Shown here: positions 27,501-36,177 of the stretch, piece after piece
How the letters are laid out: the number at the start of each line of letters is the position of its first letter
How positions within the stretch are numbered: the first letter of the stretch is position 1
Origin: Gammaproteobacteria bacterium
GTDB taxonomy: Bacteria > Pseudomonadota > Gammaproteobacteria > DSM-16500
Reading direction: 5' to 3'
Assembly (NCBI GenBank): GCA_019634835.1
Contig: JAHCAO010000006.1
Location: forward strand, 1 to 46,297
DNA: 46,297 nt
The notes under the pieces: generated by a model
Seen by the model: the letters and a program-made list of their open reading frames with translations, nothing else
Told to the model about the DNA's origin: nothing
The model's database searches: none
Position numbers and translations under genes: made by a program

Positions 27501-29765
27501 ATGAATAGAATGTTAATTAATGCAACTCATAAAGACGAAGAGTTGCGTATCGCACTGGCCTCTGGTCAATTTCTTTATGATCTTATTATTGAATCAACCT
27601 TTAGAGAGCAAAAACAATCCAATATTTATAAAGGTAAAGTGACTCGTATAGAACCTAGTTTAGAAGCAGCCTTTTTAGATTACGGTGAAGAACGCCATGG
27701 CTTTCTTCCACTAAAAGAAATTGCCCGTTCTTGCTTCAAAAAAGAATATGTCGATAACGGCAGACGCCCAACCATTACTGAAGTGCTTGAAGAAGGGCAA
27801 GAGCTCATTGTGCAAGTTGAAAAAGAAGAACGTGGTAATAAAGGTGCTGCTTTAACTACTTTCATTACTTTACCTGGTTGTTATCTCGTTCTTATGCCTA
27901 ATAACCCGCGTGCAGGCGGTGTATCACGCCGTATTGAAGGAGACGAACGTGATGAATTACACAGTGTTCTTAATACCCTACAAGTTCCAGATGGAATGGG
28001 GTTAATCATTCGTACAGCAGGCGGTGGAAGATCGCAAGAAGAACTACAGTGGGACTTAGAAATTTTACTTCGGCTATGGGGCGTTATCCAAAAAGCAGCG
28101 CTTGATCGTCCTGCTTCTTTCCTCATTTACCAGGAAGGAAACGCTGTAATCCGCGCATTACGGGATTACTTACGCAAAGATATAGATGAAATTCTCATCG
28201 ACCATCAAGATGTTTACGAAGACGTAGTCAATCATCTTAAGCTCATACGCCCAGATTTCGTGAATCGGGTAAAACTATATAAAGACCCTACCCCATTGCT
28301 CACACGGTTCCAGATTGAAAGCCAAATTGAATCTGCCTTCCAACGTGAAGTACGCTTGCCTTCTGGTGGATCTATTACTATTGATCACACAGAAGCCCTG
28401 GTATCTGTTGACATCAACTCTGCCAAATCTACAAAAGGCGGCGACATTGAAGAAACGGCACTGATGACTAATCTTGAAGCGGCAAATGAAATTGCAAGAC
28501 AACTTCGCTTACGAGATATTGGTGGTTTAATTGTCATCGATTTCATTGATATGACACCCATCCGTAACCAACGCGAAGTGGAAGAATGTCTGAGAAAAGC
28601 GTTAGACATGGACAGAGCCCGTGTACAAGTTGGCCGAATTTCACGTTTTGGCTTATTGGAAATGTCACGTCAACGGCTTAGACCTTCGTTAGGCGAAGCC
28701 AGCCGTGTTCCTTGTCCACGCTGCCTAGGTCAAGGAACGATACGGGGCATAGAATCATTAGGGCTTTCCATCATCCGCATTATTGAAGAAGAAGCATTAA
28801 AAGAAAATACAGCACAAGTTCGCACTATTTTGCCAGCCGAAATTGCAGCGTATCTTCTCAATGAGAAGCGCCAAGCCATTATCGATATTGAAAAGCGACA
28901 AGGTGTTGCGGTGATCGTTGTTCCTAATGCTCATTTACTAACACCACAATATGAGGTGGAAAGGATCCGTTTATCTGACATTACCGAAAAAGATGAGAAA
29001 TTAGCTAGTTATAAGCTAGCGATTAAATCTGAAGTTTTCACTCAAACTACGGCATCACCTATTCAAAAAGCACATCAAGAACCCGCTGTCAAAAATATGC
29101 CTATGGAAGAAATGCCAGCACCAGCTACTCCTGCTATGCAATTTCAATCACCAGTTAAACAAGGTGAACCTGGCTTTTTAAAGAAGTTTTTCAATTATCT
29201 TTTTGAGAAAAAAGAATTGCCAGAAACGTCCACAGAAGCACCACAACATGGATATAAAAAACATATACGCATGCGCTCATCCCAACTAAAACATAAAGGA
29301 CCTCGCCATCGCCATCGTGGACACAGAGACCGTGGACGACATGGTAATTATCGTAATTTTGACACTCGCGATCACCGTGAGCGAGAATATCGCGACAACA
29401 AACCAAGGGACACAAAACATATCCGCGAACAGCGTTCTGATAGTGGTCTTCGCCACCCTCACCAACAACCTGAATCACAACAGGCAACACATTTGCCATC
29501 AAATACCACAGTAAGTCATACACCACCTCCAATTGAACAAACTCATTACGTTGAACAACAAGCCGCTAGTGTAGTCATAACAAATACACAGCCTATAGAA
29601 AACAATAATAATGAGAAAAATACTAGAAAACCCAGACCGCGTTTTCATCCTCGCCATAGGCATAAAAAACATGTCAATAAACAAGGGTCCAATGAGCAAA
29701 ACCGCCATGCATTAGAAGGTGAAGATATTTATAGCACTAAAAAAAGTGAAAGTAGCGAAGAATGA
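27501..29765 (+). CDS. rne: Ribonuclease E
   Basis: RNase E is the main endonuclease for mRNA turnover and rRNA/tRNA processing. The 754-residue protein has the S1 domain (about 37-120), the 5'-sensor and the DNase I-like domain with catalytic Asp304 and Asp347 ([20 protein letters not shown] and IVIDFIDM). The Zn-link CPRC is at 405-408. After the catalytic half (~510 residues), [15 protein letters not shown] near 555-570 looks like the amphipathic membrane-targeting helix. The remaining tail is short, disordered and rich in Arg, His and Gln ([19 protein letters not shown]), likely RNA-binding. At 754 against 1061 residues in E. coli, much of the degradosome scaffold is missing or shortened. 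Confidence 0.96.
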   Translation: MNRMLINATHKDEELRIALASGQFLYDLIIESTFREQKQSNIYKGKVTRIEPSLEAAFLDYGEERHGFLPLKEIARSCFKKEYVDNGRRPTITEVLEEGQELIVQVEKEERGNKGAALTTFITLPGCYLVLMPNNPRAGGVSRRIEGDERDELHSVLNTLQVPDGMGLIIRTAGGGRSQEELQWDLEILLRLWGVIQKAALDRPASFLIYQEGNAVIRALRDYLRKDIDEILIDHQDVYEDVVNHLKLIRPDFVNRVKLYKDPTPLLTRFQIESQIESAFQREVRLPSGGSITIDHTEALVSVDINSAKSTKGGDIEETALMTNLEAANEIARQLRLRDIGGLIVIDFIDMTPIRNQREVEECLRKALDMDRARVQVGRISRFGLLEMSRQRLRPSLGEASRVPCPRCLGQGTIRGIESLGLSIIRIIEEEALKENTAQVRTILPAEIAAYLLNEKRQAIIDIEKRQGVAVIVVPNAHLLTPQYEVERIRLSDITEKDEKLASYKLAIKSEVFTQTTASPIQKAHQEPAVKNMPMEEMPAPATPAMQFQSPVKQGEPGFLKKFFNYLFEKKELPETSTEAPQHGYKKHIRMRSSQLKHKGPRHRHRGHRDRGRHGNYRNFDTRDHREREYRDNKPRDTKHIREQRSDSGLRHPHQQPESQQATHLPSNTTVSHTPPPIEQTHYVEQQAASVVITNTQPIENNNNEKNTRKPRPRFHPRHRHKKHVNKQGSNEQNRHALEGEDIYSTKKSESSEE

Positions 29766-29777
29766 AATAGTGACGCC

Positions 29778-30608
29778 ATGAAACAGTATTTATGGACATT
29801 AGACGGTGGTAGATTACAATGTCAAAGTGCACATAATGACAGCGAGACAAATTGGTTATTTCTTCCTGGCGGACCTGGCCTTGGATCAGAAGTATTAACT
29901 GGTTTAACTAGCTTACTTAAAGACAAAATTCCTGGCGTCATTTGGCATTTTGATTTACCTAATGATGGATCCAATTATTTAAAAGATAAACCAATTTCAA
30001 ACTGGCGCTCTTCTATTATTCAAGCTACAACGGCATTCGAAAAGGTAATATGGGTCGCTCACTCTACCCCTGGTATGTATATTCAGACAATGCCAGAGCT
30101 GGAAGGCGTTTTACATGGGCTTGTACTAATAGGCTCTGCGCCAGATTCATCATGGCAAAAAACATTTGCAGAATATTGCAAACATCATGTGGACTCCATC
30201 ATTCTCAGTGCAGAAAAAGAATATGCCGAAAATCCAAGTAATGAGAGCTTGAGGCAATTATTGATTGCTGCAGCCAAATATTGTTTCACCAATAAAAAAT
30301 CCTTACTCAAAGGAAAAGAATTATTTAAAAAAATACCTGTTAATCATGCAGCAAATGAATGGTCATCTAAGCATTTTAATTCTGAAAATTATAAGGCCAC
30401 ATGGATACCACAAAAAACACCCACACTAATTACCACTGGTTCAAATGATAACATTACTTCATTAGCTCTATTTAAAAACAATAAAATGTACCAGAGAGAT
30501 AATATTTTAATAGAGGAAATTGCTGCCGCCGGACACTACCCATGGTTTGAAAATCCTAAAGAAGTAATAATCGCATTTGAGAAATTTTGTGAGGTTTTTG
30601 GCCTGTAA
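29778..30608 (+). CDS. Alpha/beta-hydrolase, unknown substrate
   Basis: The 276-residue protein has an alpha/beta-hydrolase fold. The oxyanion motif LFLPGGPGLGSEV is near residue 28-40. The nucleophile elbow VAHSTPGMY makes Ser96 the likely nucleophile; the usual GxSxG is altered to H-S-T-P-G. The acid is probably in TTGSNDNIT and the histidine in AAGHYPWF near the end. GGPG is common in proline iminopeptidase-like and lactonase families, but the substrate cannot be read from sequence. There is no signal peptide. It starts 12 nt after rne, so may share its transcript. Confidence 0.8.
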   Translation: MKQYLWTLDGGRLQCQSAHNDSETNWLFLPGGPGLGSEVLTGLTSLLKDKIPGVIWHFDLPNDGSNYLKDKPISNWRSSIIQATTAFEKVIWVAHSTPGMYIQTMPELEGVLHGLVLIGSAPDSSWQKTFAEYCKHHVDSIILSAEKEYAENPSNESLRQLLIAAAKYCFTNKKSLLKGKELFKKIPVNHAANEWSSKHFNSENYKATWIPQKTPTLITTGSNDNITSLALFKNNKMYQRDNILIEEIAAAGHYPWFENPKEVIIAFEKFCEVFGL

Positions 30609-30939
30609 TCGATTAACAAATAGCTTAATCAGCCAAAAAATCACAATAAGCATAATGCATAACGTTAAGTTTAAATAGAACTAAAGATACACATACCTTG
30701 AAGAAGGTCAGAAGGATATAAAGTGCCTCTTTTATGGACAAATATTTTTTCTGAACTTTATCTGTGCTGAAATGATTAAAATTATTTTAGTGTTATTACG
30801 CATTGTTTTAAATAACTTTATAAAGATTTCTTCTTTCAGTGAGTGTAAATGTTAATTTTTTTTTAAGTGATAAAAATTAAAATGAAGAAACAAAAATCAA
30901 TTCACTTCATTAACAGATATACTAACAAGGAGAATGCAT
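30609..30939. other. 331-bp AT-rich intergenic region with possible PmrA-like site
   Basis: No coding frame or strong terminator is visible. At 30851-30870 GTTAATTTT, two bases, then TTTAAGTGA form tandem TTAA half-sites with an 11-bp period, loosely like the PmrA box. TAAAAT at 30878-30883 could serve as a -10. The region is extremely AT-rich, so this match is weak. A strong AAGGAG SD ends the region before the lipase start. Confidence 0.3.
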
Positions 30940-32175
30940 ATGAACGTGCGACCAAATATTTCTCACTTTATCGTTATTGGAGATAGCTTGTCAGATAGAG
31001 GGACGATGTATAAACGGAAGTTGTTTGGGTTTATTCCAATGCGCTCGCTAAGTGGGCTGAAAGGGAGATCGCCAGCAGATAGTTTCACAAACGGATATCC
31101 ATGGGTTAATCATCTAATTGCATTTTTGGCCAACGAATTTACCATTAAAAAAATCAAAGATGAGATGCATTTAGATACAGCAGACATTTCTGATGCCGTG
31201 ATTAGTCAAGATTTAAAAACTAAAGCGATTCTTAACGATTATTATCATTTAAAAGATGATCTAGGCGTCGATTTTAACAATGTAAATTTTATGCGAAACT
31301 ATGCCGAAGGCGGACTAACATCGCATGATTACAGCTGGCGGTTCAGTATAAATTTAAAGCGTTTTTTTGCCAGGTTAATTTTATCCACCTTAGAAAAAAA
31401 ACGTAACGAGTTATTACATTATGACCAGAAACATCAGCTATCAGAAAAACAAAAATTAAAAACATTAATCGTAGAATGGTCCGGTGCAAATGATTTAATT
31501 ACCGTTAATAAAAGACCATCTAGGCTGGAAGTAGAGAATGCGTTGTTCGACAGGATCAACAACATCAAACAGTTGATAAAAAATGGTTATCGGCATTTTA
31601 TTCTATTTAACTTGCCTGATCTTTCTCTCACTCCAAGATATCAAACAAAGCATAGCAATGAACGAGAAAATGCCCATCAATGGTCAGCCTATTTTAACAA
31701 ACAATTATCGGCGGTCATTCCTATCCTTAGAGCAAAGCACCCTGACTGCACAATAGAAATATTTGATGTGAACAAGGAATTTTCTGATATCTTTAACAAT
31801 CCAGAAAAATATTATTTTGATAAGAACAAACGTGCCATGTCTTATCTTGATTCCACAGAATTTATGATGAAAAACGGGACTTCACCATCTCAAGGATTTA
31901 TATTTTGGGATGATGTGCATCCCACAGCGGACGTACATGTCAGATTGGCGTGGAGATTTCTAGAGAAATATCGTGAGATATTCGATTTTTCTGAGCCAAT
32001 TGCGAATGATAAAGATATGGCAAATGATAAAATTGATCATAAGAGAGCACTAACGAAAAAATGTAGGTTTTTCTGTCATCATGATTATCCGGCTCATGTT
32101 GATGCTGACGTTAAGCGTACCAGAAAAAAAGCTAACGATGATTTCTACCTTGAACCAGTATCACTACGCAAATAA
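30940..32175 (+). CDS. GDSL/SGNH-family lipase or esterase
   Basis: I choose the ATG at 30940, with AAGGAG 7 nt upstream, giving 411 residues; the ATG two codons earlier is too close to the SD. Block I FIVIGDSLSDRG gives the nucleophile Ser16, block III reads EWSGANDLI with the Asn, and block V DDVHPTADVH near 325 gives the Asp/His. This is the pattern of phospholipase/acyltransferase (PlcA/PlaA, thermolabile haemolysin) proteins. No signal peptide is present, unlike the type II secreted PlaA group. The last ~60 residues form a separate basic, Asp/Lys-rich tail with HHDYPAHVDADVKRTRKK. It may therefore be cytosolic or exported by another route. The SGNH fold is clear, the substrate unknown. 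Confidence 0.85.
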   Translation: MNVRPNISHFIVIGDSLSDRGTMYKRKLFGFIPMRSLSGLKGRSPADSFTNGYPWVNHLIAFLANEFTIKKIKDEMHLDTADISDAVISQDLKTKAILNDYYHLKDDLGVDFNNVNFMRNYAEGGLTSHDYSWRFSINLKRFFARLILSTLEKKRNELLHYDQKHQLSEKQKLKTLIVEWSGANDLITVNKRPSRLEVENALFDRINNIKQLIKNGYRHFILFNLPDLSLTPRYQTKHSNERENAHQWSAYFNKQLSAVIPILRAKHPDCTIEIFDVNKEFSDIFNNPEKYYFDKNKRAMSYLDSTEFMMKNGTSPSQGFIFWDDVHPTADVHVRLAWRFLEKYREIFDFSEPIANDKDMANDKIDHKRALTKKCRFFCHHDYPAHVDADVKRTRKKANDDFYLEPVSLRK

Positions 32176-32182
32176 AAGCTGC

Positions 32183-32210
32183 CTCTCCCTCATAGCAGTA
32201 TGGGGGAGAG
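32183..32210 (+). terminator. 12-bp hairpin after the lipase gene
   Basis: Arms 32183-32194 and 32199-32210 pair over 12 bp with a single wobble and a GCAG loop, seven nucleotides after the lipase stop. There is no T-tail. It also lies downstream of the convergent UPF0434 gene. Confidence 0.5.
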
Positions 32211-32255
32211 AACATAGAAATCGTCTAGTTGGAAAGAAATTTGGCGAAAGAAATC

Positions 32256-32435
32256 TTAATTATCCTCTTCACTACTCAATCTCCTTGCTCTTGACTCTAA
32301 CATCACAGGGATCTCATTGACGATAGGATAAGCAAGGCGGTCAAACCGACAAATTAATTCTTGATTGGCATGATCATATAATAATTCTCCTTTGCAAACA
32401 GGACATGCTAGTATCTCTAGTAATATTTTTTCCAT
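32256..32435 (-). CDS. UPF0434/Trm112-like zinc-ribbon protein (YcaR family)
   Basis: Reading the minus strand gives a 59-residue product starting [20 protein letters not shown]. It has the CPVC pair at 11-14, a single further Cys at 29 ([13 protein letters not shown]) and the family ending [15 protein letters not shown]. This is the YcaR/UPF0434 family, related to Trm112, whose eukaryotic member activates methyltransferases; the bacterial function is unknown. Usually the gene sits between lpxK and kdsB; here it stands alone, convergent with the lipase gene. It is easy to miss because it is short and a longer spurious plus-strand frame overlaps it. Confidence 0.9.
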   Translation of the reverse strand: MEKILLEILACPVCKGELLYDHANQELICRFDRLAYPIVNEIPVMLESRARRLSSEEDN

Positions 32436-32505
32436 AGTACTTTTTCCTGCTTATGTAAAAATGGATGTTATACCTTATGCTAGTATTGCTTGGGAAGTAA
32501 AATGA

Positions 32506-33285
32506 ATGACGATTGATTTACCATTTAATCTAAAGGTTGTTGATAGCTCATGGACCAAATATCTACAAAAAAGTCTAGCTAAAATGGACCCAAGTTATTT
32601 AAAACAATTAGCTGCTTCATCCCACTGGTTACCTGGCCCTGACAAGATTTTTAATGCTTTTTCATTGCCACTCAACAAAGTGAATTATGTTTTATTTGGT
32701 GAGTCTCCATACCCACGACGCGAATCAGCAAATGGCTACGCATTCTGGGATGCATCAGTAAAAGAACTCTGGTCTCCTACCGGGTTAAGCAAAAAAGTCA
32801 ATCGGGCCACATCATTAAGAAATATCTTAAAAATGCTTCTCGTTGCAGAAGGGTTAATAAACGAAAACCTCACTGGACAAGAAACTATTGCAAAAATAAA
32901 TAAGCATTCACTTGTTCAAACAAATGACGAACTTTTTACTAATTTTATTCAGCATGGATTTTTATTACTAAATGCAACTCCTGTACTTCAATCGGACAAA
33001 CCACAGAGAGATGCTAATGCCTGGTACCCCTTTATCAAAGAATTACTAGATTCTCTGTTACAAAAACGGCCGCAAATAAAATTTATCTTATTAGGCCGCA
33101 TCGCACACACGATAGATCACCTCATCAACAACTATAAACTAGACAAGCTTTATGCAGAGCATCCTTATAACTTATCTTTTATCTCTAATCAGAAAGTCCT
33201 TGCTTTTTTTAGACCGCTGCATTTACTTAGAGTAATAGAAAATCGCCATGGTCAAGCTTTTATTAGCCAGAGAGAATCCATTTAA
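32506..33285 (+). CDS. Uracil-DNA-glycosylase-fold protein with degenerate active site
   Basis: The 259-residue protein follows the family 1 UDG pattern. GESPYPRRESANGYAFWD occupies the place of the water-activating loop (GQDPYHGPGQAHGLAF), then LLLNATPVLQSDKP replaces LLLN(T/A)VLTV, then FILLGRIAH and the terminal loop AEHPYNLSF, where HPSP is expected. Family knowledge says the Asp of GQDPYH is catalytic; here the aligned residue is Ser, and the next His is Pro. So it may be inactive, use a different chemistry, or bind DNA without excising. It has no signal peptide. It lies downstream of a divergent small zinc-ribbon gene and upstream of the two-component system. The SD is modest (GGAAG). 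Confidence 0.75.
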   Translation: MTIDLPFNLKVVDSSWTKYLQKSLAKMDPSYLKQLAASSHWLPGPDKIFNAFSLPLNKVNYVLFGESPYPRRESANGYAFWDASVKELWSPTGLSKKVNRATSLRNILKMLLVAEGLINENLTGQETIAKINKHSLVQTNDELFTNFIQHGFLLLNATPVLQSDKPQRDANAWYPFIKELLDSLLQKRPQIKFILLGRIAHTIDHLINNYKLDKLYAEHPYNLSFISNQKVLAFFRPLHLLRVIENRHGQAFISQRESI

Positions 33286-33477
33286 AACGATGCTAATCTT
33301 ATATCAACAGCTCAACCGAACATTTACTAATTAAACCTCTATCTTATTGTTTATTAAATAATAAAATACCATTATCTTCTCACCCCACTGGTTTTTGATA
33401 TCCCTTAATTGGATAACAAATTTGCTATATCCTTTTAAAAAAGATAAAGTTATAGGTAAAAGTAATGAGGAATTTTT

Positions 33478-34149
33478 ATGCGCATACTTCTCGTGGAAGA
33501 CGATGAATTACTAGGCGAAGGAACGCGTAAAGGCTTAACACAAGATGGTTATACCGTTGATTGGGTAAAAGATGGTACCTTAGCTGATCAAGCATTAAAA
33601 ACTGAAAAATTTGATCTCATCGTGTTAGATTTAGGCTTACCAAAAATGCCAGGCATTACGGTATTGCAAAATCTACGCGAACGAGGGGGTACTACCCCTG
33701 TGCTTATCCTGACAGCACGGGAATCCATAGAAGATCGTGTAAAAGGCTTGGATAGCGGCGCGGATGATTACCTTACTAAGCCCTTCGATCTTCATGAACT
33801 ACTTGCCCGTTTAAGAGCACTACAAAGGCGATTTGCTTCTCGAGCTGCACCTTTACTGGTTCATAATGACATTTCTCTAGATCCTGCCTCACATACTATT
33901 TCCTATAAAGGCGAGCCTATCAATTTATCACGAAGAGAATTCGCGCTCATACACGTATTGTTAGAAAATGCAGGACGTGTGCTTTCACGCGAACATCTTA
34001 CCCAATCACTTTATGGCTGGGGTGAAGAAGTGGATAGTAATGCTTTAGAGGTGCATGTCCATAACCTCCGCAAACGTTTTGGTCAAGAATTCATACGCAC
34101 CGTACGCGGCATTGGTTATACCGTAGAAAAAAGTAAAAATGAAAAATGA
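33478..34149 (+). CDS. OmpR-family response regulator, PmrA/QseB-like
   Basis: The 223-residue regulator has a receiver domain with the acidic pair Asp8/Asp9, phospho-acceptor Asp51 (LIVLDLGLP) and Lys in DYLTKPFDL. A winged-helix domain follows, with LSRREFALIHVLLENAGRVLS, DSNALEVHVHNLRKRFG and the terminal TVRGIGYTV. Of the OmpR-type groups, this reads closest to PmrA/QseB. In Legionella and Coxiella PmrA controls many Dot/Icm effector genes. It overlaps the kinase gene by 4 bp (ATGA). Upstream, TATATC with a CTTAAT-containing -35 region at about 33406-33435 might be its own promoter, possibly autoregulated. Confidence 0.92.
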   Translation: MRILLVEDDELLGEGTRKGLTQDGYTVDWVKDGTLADQALKTEKFDLIVLDLGLPKMPGITVLQNLRERGGTTPVLILTARESIEDRVKGLDSGADDYLTKPFDLHELLARLRALQRRFASRAAPLLVHNDISLDPASHTISYKGEPINLSRREFALIHVLLENAGRVLSREHLTQSLYGWGEEVDSNALEVHVHNLRKRFGQEFIRTVRGIGYTVEKSKNEK

Positions 34150-35498
34150 TCAAGTCGATCAAATACTTTTTATTAATCAGTTTACTGCTAAGTATTACTA
34201 TTGCATCAGCGATCAATGGAATAGGCAATTATTTGCTTGATGAGCAAGTCATACAACCTTATCTAGACAATCAGTTAATCAGCGTCTCATCACTCATTAC
34301 TATCTTAAACCAAAGCTCAAATCCAAAGATCAGAGCTGACATCATCCAATACCTGCGTACTAGCCAGCCAATAATCAAACAAAAATTTCTATTCCAAGTC
34401 TGGAGCCAATCAGGAGAATTGCTCTTGAGTTTGCCTCACCAACCTCCACTGAGTTTAGAGAATGCCCCCCTTGGCTTCAGTGATCAAGATATCCATGGCA
34501 ACAATTGGCGAACTTATGCTACTTATGACGACAAAATGCACGTAAAAATCATTGTGGCTGAATTATACAATTTACGCCGTAAACTTGCAGACGATATTGC
34601 TAAGAGTAATGCTAATATTTTATTGATTACCTATCCCGTATTTGGTTTGTTGGTTTGGTTCATTGTCAATCTTGCGCTACGCTCTATCACGAAAGTCACA
34701 ACTGAAATCTCTAATCGCGCCTCTACCTTTCTCGAACCAGTACATCTTGCTGAAATTCCTGTTGAAATCAAACCACTTGTTGCAGAGCTAAATCAACTGT
34801 TTATTCGTTTAAAGCTTGCTTTTGAGCGCAACAAACGCTTTGCAGCTGATGCCGCTCATGAATTACGGACTCCATTAGCTGCCTTAAAAACACATGCACA
34901 AGTTGCTCTTAAATCAGACAATGAGACAGATAGGAGCAAAGCTTTACAAAAGGTCATAGAAAGTGTAAACCGCAGCTCTCATGTCGTCGCTCAATTGCTA
35001 ACATTAAGTCGTCTAGGAGAAGAAGAAACGTTAACTGATATTAAACCATTAGGTCTGCATAAATTAGCTACAGAAATAATAGCTTATCTTGCCCCTCATG
35101 CTTTTGAGAAAAACATTGAAATTGAGCTCACTCCCTCCCCTGCTGAGCCTATTGTCATGGGTAATGACACTGCCCTTGGTATTCTAATTCGCAATGTTGT
35201 TGATAACGCCATTCGTTATACGCCACCCTATGGCGAAGTCAAAATAAGTATTATTGATACTGGCGTACAAGTAATACTTCGTGTCATCGATACAGGCCCA
35301 GGCATTCCCTTAGAACTAAGAGAGAGGGTATTCGAACGCTTTTACCGAGTTCTTGGTACAAAAGCTTCAGGCAGCGGCCTAGGGCTGGCTATTGTTAACC
35401 AAATCACAACTTTACATCATGGCACCATTCATCTTACTATCCCGCCTAATGGTATTGGGTTGCAATTCGATGTAGCATTTCCTAAATATCACGCTTAA
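34146..35498 (+). CDS. Sensor histidine kinase, PmrB/QseC-like
   Basis: The 450-residue kinase has two transmembrane helices (about 5-27 and 156-180) flanking a 130-residue periplasmic sensor. A linker/HAMP segment and the H-box FAADAAHELRTPLAALKTH with His238 come next. The ATPase domain has N-box NVVDNAIRYTPP, G1 DTGPGIP, F-box FERFYRV and G2 GSGLGLAIV. It should phosphorylate the cotranslated response regulator. The sensed signal is unknown; the downstream phosphate-transport genes suggest envelope or ion status. Confidence 0.93.
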   Translation: MIKSIKYFLLISLLLSITIASAINGIGNYLLDEQVIQPYLDNQLISVSSLITILNQSSNPKIRADIIQYLRTSQPIIKQKFLFQVWSQSGELLLSLPHQPPLSLENAPLGFSDQDIHGNNWRTYATYDDKMHVKIIVAELYNLRRKLADDIAKSNANILLITYPVFGLLVWFIVNLALRSITKVTTEISNRASTFLEPVHLAEIPVEIKPLVAELNQLFIRLKLAFERNKRFAADAAHELRTPLAALKTHAQVALKSDNETDRSKALQKVIESVNRSSHVVAQLLTLSRLGEEETLTDIKPLGLHKLATEIIAYLAPHAFEKNIEIELTPSPAEPIVMGNDTALGILIRNVVDNAIRYTPPYGEVKISIIDTGVQVILRVIDTGPGIPLELRERVFERFYRVLGTKASGSGLGLAIVNQITTLHHGTIHLTIPPNGIGLQFDVAFPKYHA

Positions 35499-35549
35499 AA
35501 TGTGCATTCGATCATATTTCAAACTGTCCATAGGAATGATAGATATCTC

Positions 35550-36176
35550 ATGCTAAAACGCTTATTGCCTCGCCAAGAAAAATTTTTTCAACTATTTCAG
35601 CAAGCTGCAGATAAATTGGTCTTAGCTTCAACTGAATTTTCAAACATGCTACAAAATCTAGGTAACCAGCAGTACTATGTGGATCAAATTGCAAAACATG
35701 AGGAAGAAGCGGATCAAGTTGCTCATATGACCTTTGAGTTATTGCATAAGACTTTTATCACGCCTTTTGATCGCCATGATATTCATCAACTGACTAGTAC
35801 ACTGGATGATGTGATTGATCTAATTAATCGTATTGCACAACGTTTTCCATTTTATCAACTCTTATCCATTCCTGATGAAATGATAAAACTTTCACAATTA
35901 AGTGCAGAAGCAACGACTCATCTTAAAGCCTCAATCTATTGCCTGCATTCTCTTAATAACTCAGCCGAAATATTTAAACACTGCAATGAAATTGATAAGG
36001 TCGAAAGTAAAGCGCATCAAGTGGTACTTGCAGGAGAAAAAAAATTATTTATGGATGAGCAAGACTTTAAACAATTCTTTAAATTGAAAGAAACGTATAG
36101 TCATATCAAATCAGTCATTAACCGCTGCCAAGATGTTGCTAATATCCTAAAAGGCATTGTGCTCGAGTACTCTTAA
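35550..36176 (+). CDS. DUF47/PhoU-like phosphate-transport accessory protein
   Basis: I choose the ATG at 35550, giving 208 residues that open MLKRLLPRQEKFFQLFQ, the family's usual start; a GTG at 35502 would add 16 unlikely residues. The protein is all-helical with PhoU-like ExxxD motifs: EEEADQVAHMTFELLH, PFDRHDIHQLTSTLDDVID and DKVESKAHQVV. Acidic clusters of this kind bind metal ions in PhoU relatives. It is the standard partner encoded before PiT transporters and is thought to gate or regulate them. It ends 1 nt before the pit start. Confidence 0.92.
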   Translation: MLKRLLPRQEKFFQLFQQAADKLVLASTEFSNMLQNLGNQQYYVDQIAKHEEEADQVAHMTFELLHKTFITPFDRHDIHQLTSTLDDVIDLINRIAQRFPFYQLLSIPDEMIKLSQLSAEATTHLKASIYCLHSLNNSAEIFKHCNEIDKVESKAHQVVLAGEKKLFMDEQDFKQFFKLKETYSHIKSVINRCQDVANILKGIVLEYS

Positions 36177-36177
36177 T

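Noticed and set aside
29191..29532. Minus-strand open frame of 113 codons under the rne tail
   Set aside because: It is antisense to the Arg/His-rich repeat-like coding region, is compositionally odd and has no SD; it is a shadow of rne.
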